Part shown: piece after piece, positions 9,178 through 19,052 of the stretch
Numbering within the stretch: position 1 is the first letter of the stretch
Layout of the letters: each line of letters starts with the position of its first letter
Assembly: GCA_028864875.1 (NCBI GenBank)
Contig: JAGWLV010000003.1
Coordinates: forward strand, 1 to 39,469
Source: Patescibacteria group bacterium
GTDB taxonomy: Bacteria; Patescibacteriota; Minisyncoccia; Phycocordibacterales; SBAW01
Direction of reading: 5' to 3'
DNA: 39,469 bases
Made by a program: the position numbers and the translations under genes
Notes under the pieces: generated by a model
Told to the model about the DNA's origin: nothing
Database searches by the model: none
The model's input: the letters and a program-made list of their open reading frames with translations, nothing else

Positions 9178-9924
9178 CTAAAAACTTGGGAGCACCACCA
9201 CCTCGGCGCGTACTATGTTTTGTACGCCGCCCGGCCATGTAAAGACCAGCGGTTCATCGCTCTTTTTGAGTAACCGCTCCAGCACAGTGATGGAGGCCCC
9301 GCGCGCAGTGCCCTGCGTGTCGTAGAGGACCGCCGCGACCGTGACGTGTCGGGCATCCTGCGGAGTCGGGTTGCTTATGGTGACCTCGAGTGTGCTCCCG
9401 TCGGTACTCAAAAGCTGCGAGGAGAGGGGCAGCTGCGGAGTCGTTGTGCGCTCCCACACAGGCTGTACCGCAAAGGAAAAAAGTGTCTTGGTAACGGTGC
9501 GATTGCCGACATTGATGTTGGGCACGACGATGGGGATGTTTTGCGTCGGCGGCAAGTCGACCGTGCCTGTGCGCTCGAGCACGAGCTCGTTTTGGTCGTC
9601 GTAGAGGTCGAAGGTGTAGGGCACACCCTTGGCTCCGGCGCCGGGGTTGCGGTTTTCAATGTACGCGGCGGCGGTGTAGGTGTGGAGACCGGTTTGGAAC
9701 GATCGGCTCCAGAGCACTTGCGCGGGCACGGTCTGGTTGGGGCACAACAAGGCGCAGGTGCCGCCGCAATCGACCCCCGCCTCGGTCCCGTCTTGTTTGT
9801 TGTTAAAGCACGACGGGGCGCTCGTCAAAAAGCTTTCGTACAAAAACACGAGCACGACGAGCGCCGCGATGCCCGCGACCGCGGTATACAACAATTGCCT
9901 GCGCCCGCTCCAGGAAAGTGCCAT
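9178..9924 (-). CDS. Membrane-anchored Cys-rich exported protein (CPR type)
   Basis: 248 residues. One N-terminal membrane helix (~10-32) anchors an exported part that opens with a Cys cluster containing 'DGTEAGVDCGGTCALLC' (~45-61), a motif I know from many Parcubacteria secreted proteins. Two beta-rich (Ig-like or DUF-type) segments follow. The function is unknown; the cell envelope location fits its coupling to rodA. TAGAAT (9931-9936) ends 6 nt before the ATG and no SD is present, suggesting a leaderless start placed directly after the 5S terminator. Confidence 0.85.
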   Translation of the reverse strand: MALSWSGRRQLLYTAVAGIAALVVLVFLYESFLTSAPSCFNNKQDGTEAGVDCGGTCALLCPNQTVPAQVLWSRSFQTGLHTYTAAAYIENRNPGAGAKGVPYTFDLYDDQNELVLERTGTVDLPPTQNIPIVVPNINVGNRTVTKTLFSFAVQPVWERTTTPQLPLSSQLLSTDGSTLEVTISNPTPQDARHVTVAAVLYDTQGTARGASITVLERLLKKSDEPLVFTWPGGVQNIVRAEVVVLPSF

Positions 9925-9939
9925 TGAACTATTCTAACG

Positions 9940-9961
9940 CAAAAAGCGCCTTACGGCGCTT
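9940..9961 (-). terminator. rRNA (23S-5S) terminator
   Basis: AAGCGCC (9944-9950) pairs with GGCGCTT (9955-9961) over a 4-nt loop; the minus strand ends in TTTTT. It follows the 5S 3' end by about 17 nt. Confidence 0.85.
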
Positions 9962-9978
9962 GTCGCTTTTAGACCCTC

Positions 9979-10098
9979 TACTCTGGCGGCTAGCTACTCT
10001 CGCCCTCCGATTAAGAGGACTACCATCGCCGCAAGCGAGCTTAACTTCCGTGTTCGGAATGAGAACGGGTGTGACCCCGCCGCCAAGCCACCAAAGTA
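9979..10098 (-). rRNA. rrf: 5S ribosomal RNA
   Basis: About 120 nt. The ends TACTTTGGTGGC and GCCGCCAGAGTA pair as helix I. The conserved loop sequence with 'CCGAACACGGAAGTTAAGC' is visible on the minus strand. It lies about 100 nt downstream of the 23S gene and belongs to the same transcript. Confidence 0.95.
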
Positions 10099-10129
10099 GA
10101 ACGTCCAAAAAAACTGCACGAGGGTAATA

Positions 10130-10159
10130 AAACTTCAACCCCTCGACTTCGCTCGGGGT
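10130..10159. repeat. REP-like palindrome in the 23S-5S spacer
   Basis: The spacer contains 'CCCCTCGACTTCGCTCGGGG' (10140-10159), an imperfect hairpin resembling the 'CTTCGACTTCGCTCAG' palindromes common in environmental genomes. It may act as a spacer-processing structure. Confidence 0.35.
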
Positions 10160-10160
10160 A

Positions 10161-10193
10161 AACAACAAATTATTGCGACTCTCAAGTTTCCGC
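10161..10193 (-). other. 23S processing stem, 3' arm
   Basis: AACAACAAATTATTGCG (10161-10177) and AAGTTTCCGC (10184-10193) are perfectly complementary to 13242-13258 and 13226-13235. They bring the ends of the 23S precursor together in a long stem of 17 bp, a 6/6 internal loop and 10 bp. Such stems are usual RNase III or RNase maturation substrates. Confidence 0.8.
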
Positions 10194-10196
10194 TTG

Positions 10197-13212
<3,016 letters not shown>

Positions 13213-13225
13213 TCTCTTGCGAGAC

Positions 13226-13258
13226 GCGGAAACTTAAGAACCGCAATAATTTGTTGTT
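13226..13258 (-). other. 23S processing stem, 5' arm
   Basis: GCGGAAACTT (13226-13235) and CGCAATAATTTGTTGTT (13242-13258) pair with 10184-10193 and 10161-10177 respectively, closing the 23S precursor stem. Confidence 0.8.
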
Positions 13259-13360
13259 TGTTTTGATTCGGCCTTATTGCAAAGCCGAATGGTGTTTATT
13301 ACCTGTTGTCACTTCCACGCGCTCAAAGACCCCATTGGTCTATCGAACAAGTGCATGGAG

Positions 13361-13420
13361 TGGGTTTCTGTTGTCAAAGTCCTGATATGTCTGGGCACAA
13401 AAAATCCCGCGCAGGGCGGG
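13361..13420 (-). promoter_or_regulatory. 23S leader hairpin, T-run and boxA-like motif
   Basis: On the minus strand CCCGC/GCGGG (13406-13420) is followed by six T, then CTTTGACAACAGAAA (13365-13379). This repeats the order seen in the 16S leader at 1091-1128, with the shared strings AGACCCGCCCTG and TTTGACAACA. It sits between the 23S promoter and the processing stem, so it is transcribed. The rest of 13259-13490 holds a TTCGGC/GCCGAA hairpin (13267-13289) and no gene that I can support. Confidence 0.55.
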
Positions 13421-13491
13421 TCTAGAAGGCACGGAAGCGCCGTCTATCTCCGCAAAGGGGTATTTCGGGTGCTCAACATATCGATACGGCC

Positions 13492-13520
13492 AGTATATAG
13501 GAGCGATTATAGGGTGTCAA
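13492..13520 (-). promoter_or_regulatory. 23S-5S rRNA sigma70 promoter
   Basis: TTGACA (13515-13520), a 17-nt spacer and TATACT (13492-13497) on the minus strand, followed by GGCCGTAT as in the 16S promoter. Predicted start near 13485, leaving about 270 nt of leader. Confidence 0.8.
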
Positions 13521-13540
13521 TGAATCCCCCGCCGGGCAGC

Positions 13541-13568
13541 AAAAAACCCCGCCGTTGCGGGGTTTTTT
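13541..13568. terminator. Bidirectional terminator upstream of the 23S promoter
   Basis: AAAAAACCCCGC and GCGGGGTTTTTT flank a 4-nt loop. It ends the minus-strand membrane-protein gene at 13591-14274 and insulates the rRNA promoter. Confidence 0.9.
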
Positions 13569-13590
13569 GTAGTTAAGACTCTATTGAAGA

Positions 13591-14274
13591 CTAGCGCTTG
13601 TGCATGCCCTCGCGGACGCGCTCGATCCAGCGCGCTGCCGCCTCCTGGCCACCAAGGCCGAACGCAAGACCGAAAGCGAGCGCAAGAGCGATGACGATAC
13701 CCGTGAAGAGTTGCTGCACAAAGGGCGTGACCTCGAGCTGATCGAGGGCCGAGAGGATCGCGAAGATCCAGATAGCCCAGCGGGCGACCGTGCCTGCGAA
13801 GCCTGCGGCCACAACACCCGCCGCGCGCGCGGCGCCGGCGACCACCGCCTCCGCCACCTGCGCAATGAGCGCGGCAACGAGGATGATGATGGCGGCCGCA
13901 ATGACGTGCGGGATGTACGGGAGGAGCCCCGAGACCACGAACGTGGTCACAACCGCGAGGTTAAGCACCTGCAGCGCCGCAACCAGGACGACGATGATGA
14001 CGAACCATTTGACCAAGGCGCCGAGGAAGCGGCCCGAGTCCAAACGGTATCCCGCGCGGTTGACGACGTCCTCGACACCGGCGGCGCGCAGCGCGTGATC
14101 AACACGCAGCGCCTTGATGGCCTCGGCTACAGCCCAGCCGACCCACTCTGCAATAAACCAACCGACGAGGAAGACGATGACCGCCACCACGAAGTTGGGA
14201 ATGAAGTTGACCGTTGCTGTGAGGAGGTTGTTGAACGACCCCTGCAGCACGTCAACCCAATTCTGTGCGTACAT
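13591..14274 (-). CDS. TM-helix-repeat membrane protein (MscS-related)
   Basis: 227 residues with four or five hydrophobic segments. The repeated pattern 'FIPNFVVAVIVFLVGWFIAEWVG' (in two pieces, ~24-46) and 'YIPHVIAAAIIILVAALIAQ' (~120-139) matches the conserved TM-helix repeat found next to MscS channels. 'ALAFGLAFGLGGQEAAARWIERVRE' near the C-terminus resembles the MscS pore-helix end. The beta-domain of true MscS channels is absent, so a channel role is only suggested. It is monocistronic, followed by a strong bidirectional terminator. Confidence 0.85.
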   Translation of the reverse strand: MYAQNWVDVLQGSFNNLLTATVNFIPNFVVAVIVFLVGWFIAEWVGWAVAEAIKALRVDHALRAAGVEDVVNRAGYRLDSGRFLGALVKWFVIIVVLVAALQVLNLAVVTTFVVSGLLPYIPHVIAAAIIILVAALIAQVAEAVVAGAARAAGVVAAGFAGTVARWAIWIFAILSALDQLEVTPFVQQLFTGIVIALALAFGLAFGLGGQEAAARWIERVREGMHKR

Positions 14275-14280
14275 ATATAA

Positions 14281-14438
14281 AGTTACGTACTAAACGACCT
14301 ATTAAATTCGACCCTTTAATAATAACAAAAATGGACCCTTCACGGGGCTCCTTGGGGAAAGCGTGTGGATTACCTGTGGGCGAAGTGTGGCTCCGTATAA
14401 GGTGGAGTTTGTTGACAACACAGGGGATAGTGTGTGGA
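14281..14438. other. Intergenic region with AT-rich tract and phased TGTGG motifs
   Basis: An AT-rich stretch (14283-14335) is followed by TGTGG at 14364, 14375 and 14386, each 11 bp apart, with a further copy at 14433. TGTGGATTA (14364-14372) differs from a DnaA box by one base. It lies between two minus-strand genes. It could be an operator or a weak DnaA-binding site; no gene is present. Confidence 0.3.
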
Positions 14439-15020
14439 CTACGATATGCCGATTTGGAGGCGGTCAAAAATGACCTCGTGCGTGTAGTCGAGTACGTCGC
14501 GCACGAGGCGGTCGTTCATGGTGAGCCGGTAGATAAAATCCTCGCTCCCCAACAGAGCGTAGCGCAACTCCTTCCCCAACTCGGCCTCGAGTGTGCGGAT
14601 GCGGGCACGCAGCTTGCGCTCGTTGATGCGGTCGCCGACCAAGAGCATATCGAGCCGGCCGTCCCACTCGCCCGCAAAAATCCCTGAAACAATAATGCAC
14701 TTTAAGGCACCGGTCCCGCGCAGACGCGCAGCGATGTCCTTGCTGCGGCTCGGCGCATTGATGAGCAGGTTCTGGAGCGCCTCGAGGTAGGTGAAGTCGC
14801 CGTTGAGCATGTAGCGCGCGCCCGTTCTTCGCACCGCGGCGCGCTTGATGAGCCCGGCGGCGAGGAATACCGCGAGCTCGCGGCGCACCGTGCGCGCGGG
14901 GACGCGCGAGTGCTGGGCAATCTGCGGAGTAGTGTAGACACTGCGTGGGTTGAAGAGGAAGAGGCGCAGGAGCTTGATGCGGGTCTGACTGCCGAAGAGT
15001 TTGCCCAAGACATCAATCAT
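14439..15020 (-). CDS. Winged-helix regulator with nucleotidyltransferase-like domain
   Basis: 193 residues. Residues ~1-75 form a winged helix-turn-helix: 'RIKLLRLFLFNP', 'TPQIAQHSRVPARTVRRELAVF' in pieces, 'LAAGLIKR'. The C-terminal half ('IIVSGIFAGEWDGRLDMLLVGD', ~109-129) resembles the G-S-x-A-x-G-E...D-x-D-L/M-L pattern of minimal nucleotidyltransferases, but the Ser and second Asp are altered, so catalysis is doubtful. Such fusions occur in CPR and archaea; targets are unknown. TTGCAT-N16-TACAAT lies at 15031-15058, so the mRNA leader is about 4 nt and no SD exists. Confidence 0.8.
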   Translation of the reverse strand: MIDVLGKLFGSQTRIKLLRLFLFNPRSVYTTPQIAQHSRVPARTVRRELAVFLAAGLIKRAAVRRTGARYMLNGDFTYLEALQNLLINAPSRSKDIAARLRGTGALKCIIVSGIFAGEWDGRLDMLLVGDRINERKLRARIRTLEAELGKELRYALLGSEDFIYRLTMNDRLVRDVLDYTHEVIFDRLQIGIS

Positions 15021-15030
15021 AGGTGACCCA

Positions 15031-15058
15031 ATTGTATCGGGTCTACAAACGCATGCAA
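15031..15058 (-). promoter_or_regulatory. Promoter of the winged-helix gene (near-leaderless)
   Basis: TTGCAT (15053-15058), a 16-nt spacer and TACAAT (15031-15036) on the minus strand. The -10 ends 10 nt before the ATG at 15020. Confidence 0.6.
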
Positions 15059-15097
15059 CCCGCCTCGACTCGCCCGTCTAGGCGAGGCGGGCGTAGA
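15059..15097. repeat. REP-like GC-rich palindrome
   Basis: CCCGCCTCG (from 15059) and CGAGGCGGG (ending near 15092) flank CTCGCC/GGCGAG-type inner pairing. It has the same style as the palindrome at 1199-1222. Its left edge touches the -35 of the winged-helix promoter. Confidence 0.4.
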
Positions 15098-15106
15098 CAA
15101 ATGAAC

Positions 15107-15137
15107 GAAAAAGCTCTCGGGTATGGACCCCGAGGGC
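15107..15137 (-). terminator. Terminator of the 31-aa gene
   Basis: CTCGGG (15116-15121) and CCCGAG (15129-15134) form the stem; the minus strand continues AGCTTTTTCG. The stem begins right at the stop codon of the small gene. Confidence 0.7.
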
Positions 15138-15232
15138 TATTCGTCTTCATCCTGCTTTTTCTCGAGGTCGGGCAGATATCCGAGACTTCCCCAAAACATC
15201 CAAAACGGCAGCCAGAAGATGAGTATCGGCAT
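15137..15232 (-). CDS. Small protein (31 aa), SD-led
   Basis: Too short for standard calling, but AGGAGGTGG lies about 5 nt before the ATG (15230-15232), the frame ends at 15137, and a terminator follows immediately. The peptide starts MPILIFWLPFWMFWG (a short, very aromatic hydrophobic stretch with three Trp), then has an acidic tail (EKKQDEDE). It could be a membrane-inserted microprotein or a leader peptide; no family is recognised. It lies downstream of the rplJL terminator. Confidence 0.65.
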   Translation of the reverse strand: MPILIFWLPFWMFWGSLGYLPDLEKKQDEDE

Positions 15233-15263
15233 AGGCCACCTCCTTCCATATATAAGTATCCCA

Positions 15264-15293
15264 TATAAAAGCAAAACCCCGGCAAGGCCGGGG
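15264..15293 (-). terminator. rplJL terminator
   Basis: CCCCGGC (15277-15283) and GCCGGGG (15287-15293) with a 3-nt loop; the minus strand continues TTTTGCTTTTATA. It follows the rplL stop by about 23 nt. Confidence 0.85.
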
Positions 15294-15316
15294 ATTTGCA
15301 GAATATTTCGTAGGAA

Positions 15317-15673
15317 TTACTTGAGCTCGACTTTGCCGCCGGCGGCTTCGACCGCTGCCTTGAGCTTGTCGGCGTCCTCCTTCTTGAGTCCCTCCTTGAG
15401 CACCGTCGGAGCAGCGTCCACGAGGTCCTTGGCCTCTTTGAGGCCGAGACCGAGCGCGTCCTTGACCGCCTTGATGACGGCGACTTTTTGCGTGCCTGCG
15501 TCCTGGAGGTGAGCATTGAAGCTCGTCTTTTCCTCCGCCGGGCCCGCTGCCGGGCCCGCCACCGCGACCGCGGCCGCAGAAACGCCCCACTTCTCTTCTA
15601 TCGCTTTGACGAGCGTGTTGAGCTCGAGCACGCTCATCTTCTCAACCGCGTCAATGATTTGATTCTGATCCAT
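15317..15673 (-). CDS. rplL: Large ribosomal subunit protein bL12
   Basis: 118 residues, normal length. bL12 dimers form the ribosomal stalk that recruits translation GTPases. The N-terminal dimerisation part (~1-30, '[20 protein letters not shown]'), an Ala/Pro-rich hinge (~33-50) and the C-terminal domain with '[24 protein letters not shown]' (in pieces, ~62-85) and 'AGGKVELK' are all present. It starts 18 nt after rplJ, and its expression is probably controlled together with rplJ by the L10 leader. Confidence 0.98.
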   Translation of the reverse strand: MDQNQIIDAVEKMSVLELNTLVKAIEEKWGVSAAAVAVAGPAAGPAEEKTSFNAHLQDAGTQKVAVIKAVKDALGLGLKEAKDLVDAAPTVLKEGLKKEDADKLKAAVEAAGGKVELK

Positions 15674-15691
15674 AGTAATTATGATTAGTTA

Positions 15692-16180
15692 TTATCCTTT
15701 CTTTTCAGCTACCTTGCCGAGCGCCACCGCAAAGCGGGTGCGCGGCGAGTTGATAACTTGGGCGAACATGGTGCGCAGGGTGTCCATACCCGGGATAGCG
15801 GAGATAGCCGTAATTTCATCGCGGCCAACATACGTGCCGCCGAAGACGCCGCCCACAAAGGTGAGCGCTCCGCCGAACTTCTTGACGAAAGTGCCTATCT
15901 CGCGCGCGGGCGCAAGTTCGTCGGCGCCGTAGGCGAGTGCGATTTCGCCCTCGAGCGCGGGCATCGAGCCCTCGTACTTATGAGAGTCGAGTGCCCGGCC
16001 AAGCAGCGTCTTTTTGGACACCGTGTAGCCTATGCCCTGCGCTTTGAGCGCCTTGCGCATTTCGTTTTGCTGCGCGACAGTGAGCCCCTTAAAGCCGACG
16101 AACACCGCGGTCTTTGCAGACTTGAGCGTCGCTTCGAGCTTGTGGAGCACCTGTGCTTTCTTTTCTTTTGTGATTGCCAC
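15692..16180 (-). CDS. rplJ: Large ribosomal subunit protein uL10
   Basis: 162 residues; the start is a GTG at 16178-16180. uL10 anchors bL12 dimers to the GTPase centre of 23S. The N-terminal part has 'KAQVLHKLEATLKSAKTAVFVGFKGLTV' (in pieces) and 'RKALKAQGIGYTVSKKTLLGRAL', standard uL10 sequence. The C-terminal bL12-binding helix is short, ending 'FAVALGKVAEKKG', suggesting few bL12 dimers. An L10-leader attenuator lies directly upstream. Confidence 0.98.
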   Translation of the reverse strand: MAITKEKKAQVLHKLEATLKSAKTAVFVGFKGLTVAQQNEMRKALKAQGIGYTVSKKTLLGRALDSHKYEGSMPALEGEIALAYGADELAPAREIGTFVKKFGGALTFVGGVFGGTYVGRDEITAISAIPGMDTLRTMFAQVINSPRTRFAVALGKVAEKKG

Positions 16181-16195
16181 GTTTTATTTTGGGAC

Positions 16196-16293
16196 AAAAA
16201 ATCCCTTTTGGTTAAGGGTTGGAGTTCGACCGTCTCGGCCGGCCTCTTGCGAGATTAACGGGCTTGCGCCCTACCGACTGTCTCTGACCCTAT
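16196..16293 (-). promoter_or_regulatory. L10 leader with transcription attenuator
   Basis: The leader has the L10-binding signature AGAGACAGTCGGT (near 16270), TTAATCTCGC and GCCGGCCGAG. A stem CCCTT (16214-16218 side) / AAGGG (16203-16207 side) then precedes six T (16196-16201), an intrinsic terminator 15-20 nt before the GTG. In known L10 leaders free L10 binds the kink-turn structure and favours the terminator, repressing rplJL. The mechanism here is inferred from layout. Confidence 0.7.
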
Positions 16294-16299
16294 GGCAAG

Positions 16300-16328
16300 A
16301 CTATATACAAATAAGCCGGCGGGTGCAA
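16300..16328 (-). promoter_or_regulatory. rplJL promoter
   Basis: TTGCAC (16323-16328), a 17-nt spacer and TATAGT (16300-16305) on the minus strand. The -35 lies inside the loop region of the preceding terminator palindrome. Confidence 0.7.
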
Positions 16329-16342
16329 CTGCACCGCCGGCT
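16313..16342 (-). terminator. Terminator of the 194-aa unknown gene
   Basis: AAGCCGGCGG and CCGCCGGCTT, with inner TGCA pairing, form a long hairpin ending 6 nt after the stop. The minus-strand tail is TTATTTGTAT. It overlaps the rplJL -35 box. Confidence 0.65.
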
Positions 16343-16347
16343 TATGG

Positions 16348-16932
16348 CTATCCGACCACCCGCGCGAGGATGTTGCGGATTTTTTGCTCGAACAGGACCA
16401 TGTCGCGCGTGCGCGGGAACTCAAAGAAAGGCGACTCGTTGTGCACCACATGGTTGGTGAACTCGAACACCCGCCCAAACGCCCCGCACTGTGGGACATT
16501 GAGCTGCTTGGAGAGCACTTCGCCGTTCATCGCCATCTTCCACCCGTCGCCGTGGAGTTTGACCACCTGCTCCATCGATTTGACGAAAGCGATGGCGGTG
16601 TTGTCGAGAGCCGCCGCAAACTGATTGAGCGACCCGGAAACCTCCTGTTCGAGATTGTCAGGATGGACTTCCTCGATGACGCCGACGCTCACCAGCTTGT
16701 CGGTCTTGTACGACTTGGCCGACACGATGACGTGTCCGAGCATCACTTTGTCCTGCACCAAGTGGAGGCGCGAGAGCGTTGTCGTGTAGTAGAGTGCAAA
16801 GCCCTGCGGGAGCGACCGCGGCCCCATGCACAGAGCGACGAAGCCGTCCTTGCGCGCGTGCTCGCGCACGTGCGCAATGGTGTCGCGCCCGAAGCGCTCC
16901 GCCCCACGTTTGACTTTAAGCAAGGGAGCCAT
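16348..16932 (-). CDS. Hypothetical protein (194 aa), SD-led
   Basis: I do not recognise this family. AGGAGG lies 7 nt before the ATG at 16930-16932, the strongest SD in the window. The protein is soluble with no signal peptide: an alpha/beta mix with 'FVALCMGPRSLPQGFALYYTTT' (in pieces, ~32-52) and 'LHLVQDKVMLGHVIVSAKSY' (~56-75). It stands alone with its own promoter and terminator, like the genes at 1279-1776 and 34693-35310. Confidence 0.85.
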   Translation of the reverse strand: MAPLLKVKRGAERFGRDTIAHVREHARKDGFVALCMGPRSLPQGFALYYTTTLSRLHLVQDKVMLGHVIVSAKSYKTDKLVSVGVIEEVHPDNLEQEVSGSLNQFAAALDNTAIAFVKSMEQVVKLHGDGWKMAMNGEVLSKQLNVPQCGAFGRVFEFTNHVVHNESPFFEFPRTRDMVLFEQKIRNILARVVG

Positions 16933-16966
16933 GTGCCCCTCCTAACGTGTTACTTCAGCCTCACAG

Positions 16967-16995
16967 ACGCTACTGTGGTATAGCCACGTTGTCAA
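16967..16995 (-). promoter_or_regulatory. Candidate promoter of the 194-aa gene
   Basis: A perfect TTGACA (16990-16995) is followed 17 nt later by TAGCGT (16967-16972), a weak -10 that keeps only TA and the final T. It lies within the 3' end of the 45-aa gene. Confidence 0.4.
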
Positions 16996-17107
16996 CGGGT
17001 GGGGGTATAAGCGACCCTCCCCATACGAGTACGCCAAAAGCAACGGCGATGATTATCAAAAACCCGACAAAGAACCTGAAAAACGTTTTCGTAAAATACC
17101 GTTCCAT
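16970..17107 (-). CDS. Small single-pass membrane protein (45 aa)
   Basis: Starts at the ATG 17105-17107 and ends with TAG at 16970-16972. A basic start (MERYFTKTFFRFF) leads into one hydrophobic helix ('VGFLIIIAVAFGVLVWGG') and a Pro-rich outer tail. TAAAAT (17115-17120) ends 7 nt before the ATG, the start-proximal spacing seen at many genes here, which supports it as a real leaderless gene. It follows the DUF5666-like gene by 17 nt. The function is unknown. Confidence 0.65.
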   Translation of the reverse strand: MERYFTKTFFRFFVGFLIIIAVAFGVLVWGGSLIPPPVDNVAIPQ

Positions 17108-17124
17108 TTGCTTTATTTTAGCAG

Positions 17125-17991
17125 CTAGAAGTTGAGGTCGCGGATGGTGTCGGCATCTATGGCCGTGATGTCGGTTTGCCGGATGGACCCGTAGATACGG
17201 ACTTTGTCCCCCACAGCAAAGCGGTTCAAATCTATTTTGGTTTTGTTTGAGCTGAACACCGAGACGCCGGCGGCGAGGAATACCCGGTAGTCCTCACCCT
17301 CGCTCGAGACAAGGAGCGATGTCGGGAGCGTAGTGCCGTCGATGCGCTCGATGGTCCCCTGAAAGTTGCGCGCTACAAAGAGTTTGGAGTCTTGGTAGAC
17401 GACTATGGTTGTGGCACTGAGCGTATTGCTTGAATAATCAAAAAGCCCTGAAGCCGAGATAATCTTGTCCCCTATTTTCAGGTCAGCCATCGTTATGGTG
17501 CGCTTGCCCTTGGTCATAGTTGCAGTCGAGCTCGCGACGAGCGTTATGGTGCCGAGATTCTTGTCGCGCAGCGTTAGCACCCCTTGCCCCAGTGCGTTTA
17601 TAGTGCCTGCCACTGTCTTTTGCTCGAAGTTGGCCGCATAGTCGACGATTTTAGTCGCGTTGATGAGCAGGTTGTCCGCGCCCAAGGCGAGCGTCCCTTG
17701 CACACTCAGAAGGTCGCCTTCAGAGATGTCGTCGACGGTGCCCACGCCGCCGTGGTTTTTAATAATTTTTGCAGGAGCCCCGCCGGGTGTTGTGAGTATG
17801 GTGATGCGCACGTACGCATCGCCCCAGCTCACGCGGCAAAAAAGATTTGTGCCGTTTTTCTGAAGCACGACAACGTTGTTAGCGGAGAAGACGCCCTTTT
17901 CGCTTATAGAAAGGCTCGATGTCGCCGCACGGGCGGGCGATGCCGCAACAAGGCTTACGAGCATGATGAGAGTGAATGTGATGTATTTCAT
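17125..17991 (-). CDS. Secreted DUF5666-like repeat protein
   Basis: 288 residues. A signal peptide (~1-22, ending SPARA-A) precedes three or more beta-barrel repeats of the type 'GTINALGQGVLTLRDKNLGT' and 'DLKIGDKIISASG', resembling DUF5666/OB-like repeats of exported proteins. It starts 4 nt after the beta-lactamase-like gene, so it is the last gene of a TPR, beta-lactamase-like, DUF5666-like operon. A cell-surface or periplasmic role is likely; the ligand is unknown. Confidence 0.8.
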   Translation of the reverse strand: MKYITFTLIMLVSLVAASPARAATSSLSISEKGVFSANNVVVLQKNGTNLFCRVSWGDAYVRITILTTPGGAPAKIIKNHGGVGTVDDISEGDLLSVQGTLALGADNLLINATKIVDYAANFEQKTVAGTINALGQGVLTLRDKNLGTITLVASSTATMTKGKRTITMADLKIGDKIISASGLFDYSSNTLSATTIVVYQDSKLFVARNFQGTIERIDGTTLPTSLLVSSEGEDYRVFLAAGVSVFSSNKTKIDLNRFAVGDKVRIYGSIRQTDITAIDADTIRDLNF

Positions 17992-17995
17992 GATT

Positions 17996-19051
17996 CTACG
18001 GAGATATGGTCGATCCGATATTCTTATAAATGAGAGCGCTCAAGTCGCTGATATTTTTTGCCAACACATCAAAGTCCTGCCCCCTACTCATAATGCACAG
18101 GAGGAAAGGCGACCCGGGTTTGTAGACTATACCGCAGTCGTGGAGCTCCCGGTCTATGAGTATCCCGGTTTGTGAATAGACGCTCCGCTCACCGAACTTC
18201 TGCGCCACGGTGACGCTCGCAGGTACCCCGCTTTCTATCCCCTGTGGGAAATCGTGAAGCGCCAGCAATTCAAGCGCTTTTTCAGAGTATTCGTAGTCGA
18301 GATACGTCGCATTGTAGAGGACCCTGAAGAACGAGGCGTACGACTTGACCGATATGTAGTCGATGTTGGGTCCTTTGACCGGAACGGGGAGCCCCAAATC
18401 GGTGTACACCTCTTTAAGCAAAGTCTGATCGATTGACTGTTCAAGCAGTGCTGCGGCGTTGTTGTCAGAGTAGCCTATCATGTCGCGGAGGAGCTCATCA
18501 ACACTATAGGAGACCCCCGGCTGTATGCCGTTTGACGATTTAAAATATTCGCCCGCATTTTGGTCGGTGCCATTGAATGCAAGCTGTTGTGAAAGGATGC
18601 CCGGATCGGATTGCGCGTACTTTAAAAAGGCCACCATAAGCGGCACTTTGAGCATGCTTGCGGGATCGTAGCGCTCGTCTTCGTCAACGCCGGCCCACTG
18701 TCCTGTCTGGTAGTTGACCAGGTACACCGACATCTTTTCGGCGGCTCCTTTTGACACACGGTCTTGGACGAACCCGTTTATCTTTCCTGCAAGCGCGCTG
18801 TCTTGATTAAAATTTCTTTGGTCGCTGGCATTGCACAACAGCAGGGGGCTGATGAGCGGGTACTCACTCTGCGATAGCCGCACGGAGGGGCTCGAGAGAG
18901 GACCGCCAACAGATTTTATAAAGAAATAGGTATTGGAGGCCCATAGCACGCTCACGCCGGCAAGAAACCCGGCCGCTACGATTATGGCCGCACTCGTAAG
19001 CGGAGCTCCGGAGATGCGCGAGCGCAGTACTTTCAGTAGTCGCTCGCGCAT
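17996..19051 (-). CDS. Class A beta-lactamase-like serine hydrolase, membrane-anchored
   Basis: 351 residues from the ATG at 19051, which overlaps the upstream stop region (TAACATG). The frame is open further upstream, but that part overlaps the TPR gene. One N-terminal membrane helix (~18-40) is followed by the PF13354-type fold. Ser-x-x-Lys is in 'PASMLKV' (Ser132, Lys135) and Ser-Asp-Asn in 'YSDNNAA' (~195-197). The K-T-G box appears as 'QKFGER' (Thr replaced by Phe, ~285-287), followed by 'HDCGIVY'. Members include beta-lactamases and D,D-peptidase-like enzymes. With the altered third box and CPR context, a cell-wall role or non-lactamase activity is as likely as resistance. Confidence 0.85.
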   Translation of the reverse strand: MRERLLKVLRSRISGAPLTSAAIIVAAGFLAGVSVLWASNTYFFIKSVGGPLSSPSVRLSQSEYPLISPLLLCNASDQRNFNQDSALAGKINGFVQDRVSKGAAEKMSVYLVNYQTGQWAGVDEDERYDPASMLKVPLMVAFLKYAQSDPGILSQQLAFNGTDQNAGEYFKSSNGIQPGVSYSVDELLRDMIGYSDNNAAALLEQSIDQTLLKEVYTDLGLPVPVKGPNIDYISVKSYASFFRVLYNATYLDYEYSEKALELLALHDFPQGIESGVPASVTVAQKFGERSVYSQTGILIDRELHDCGIVYKPGSPFLLCIMSRGQDFDVLAKNISDLSALIYKNIGSTISP

Positions 19052-19052
19052 G

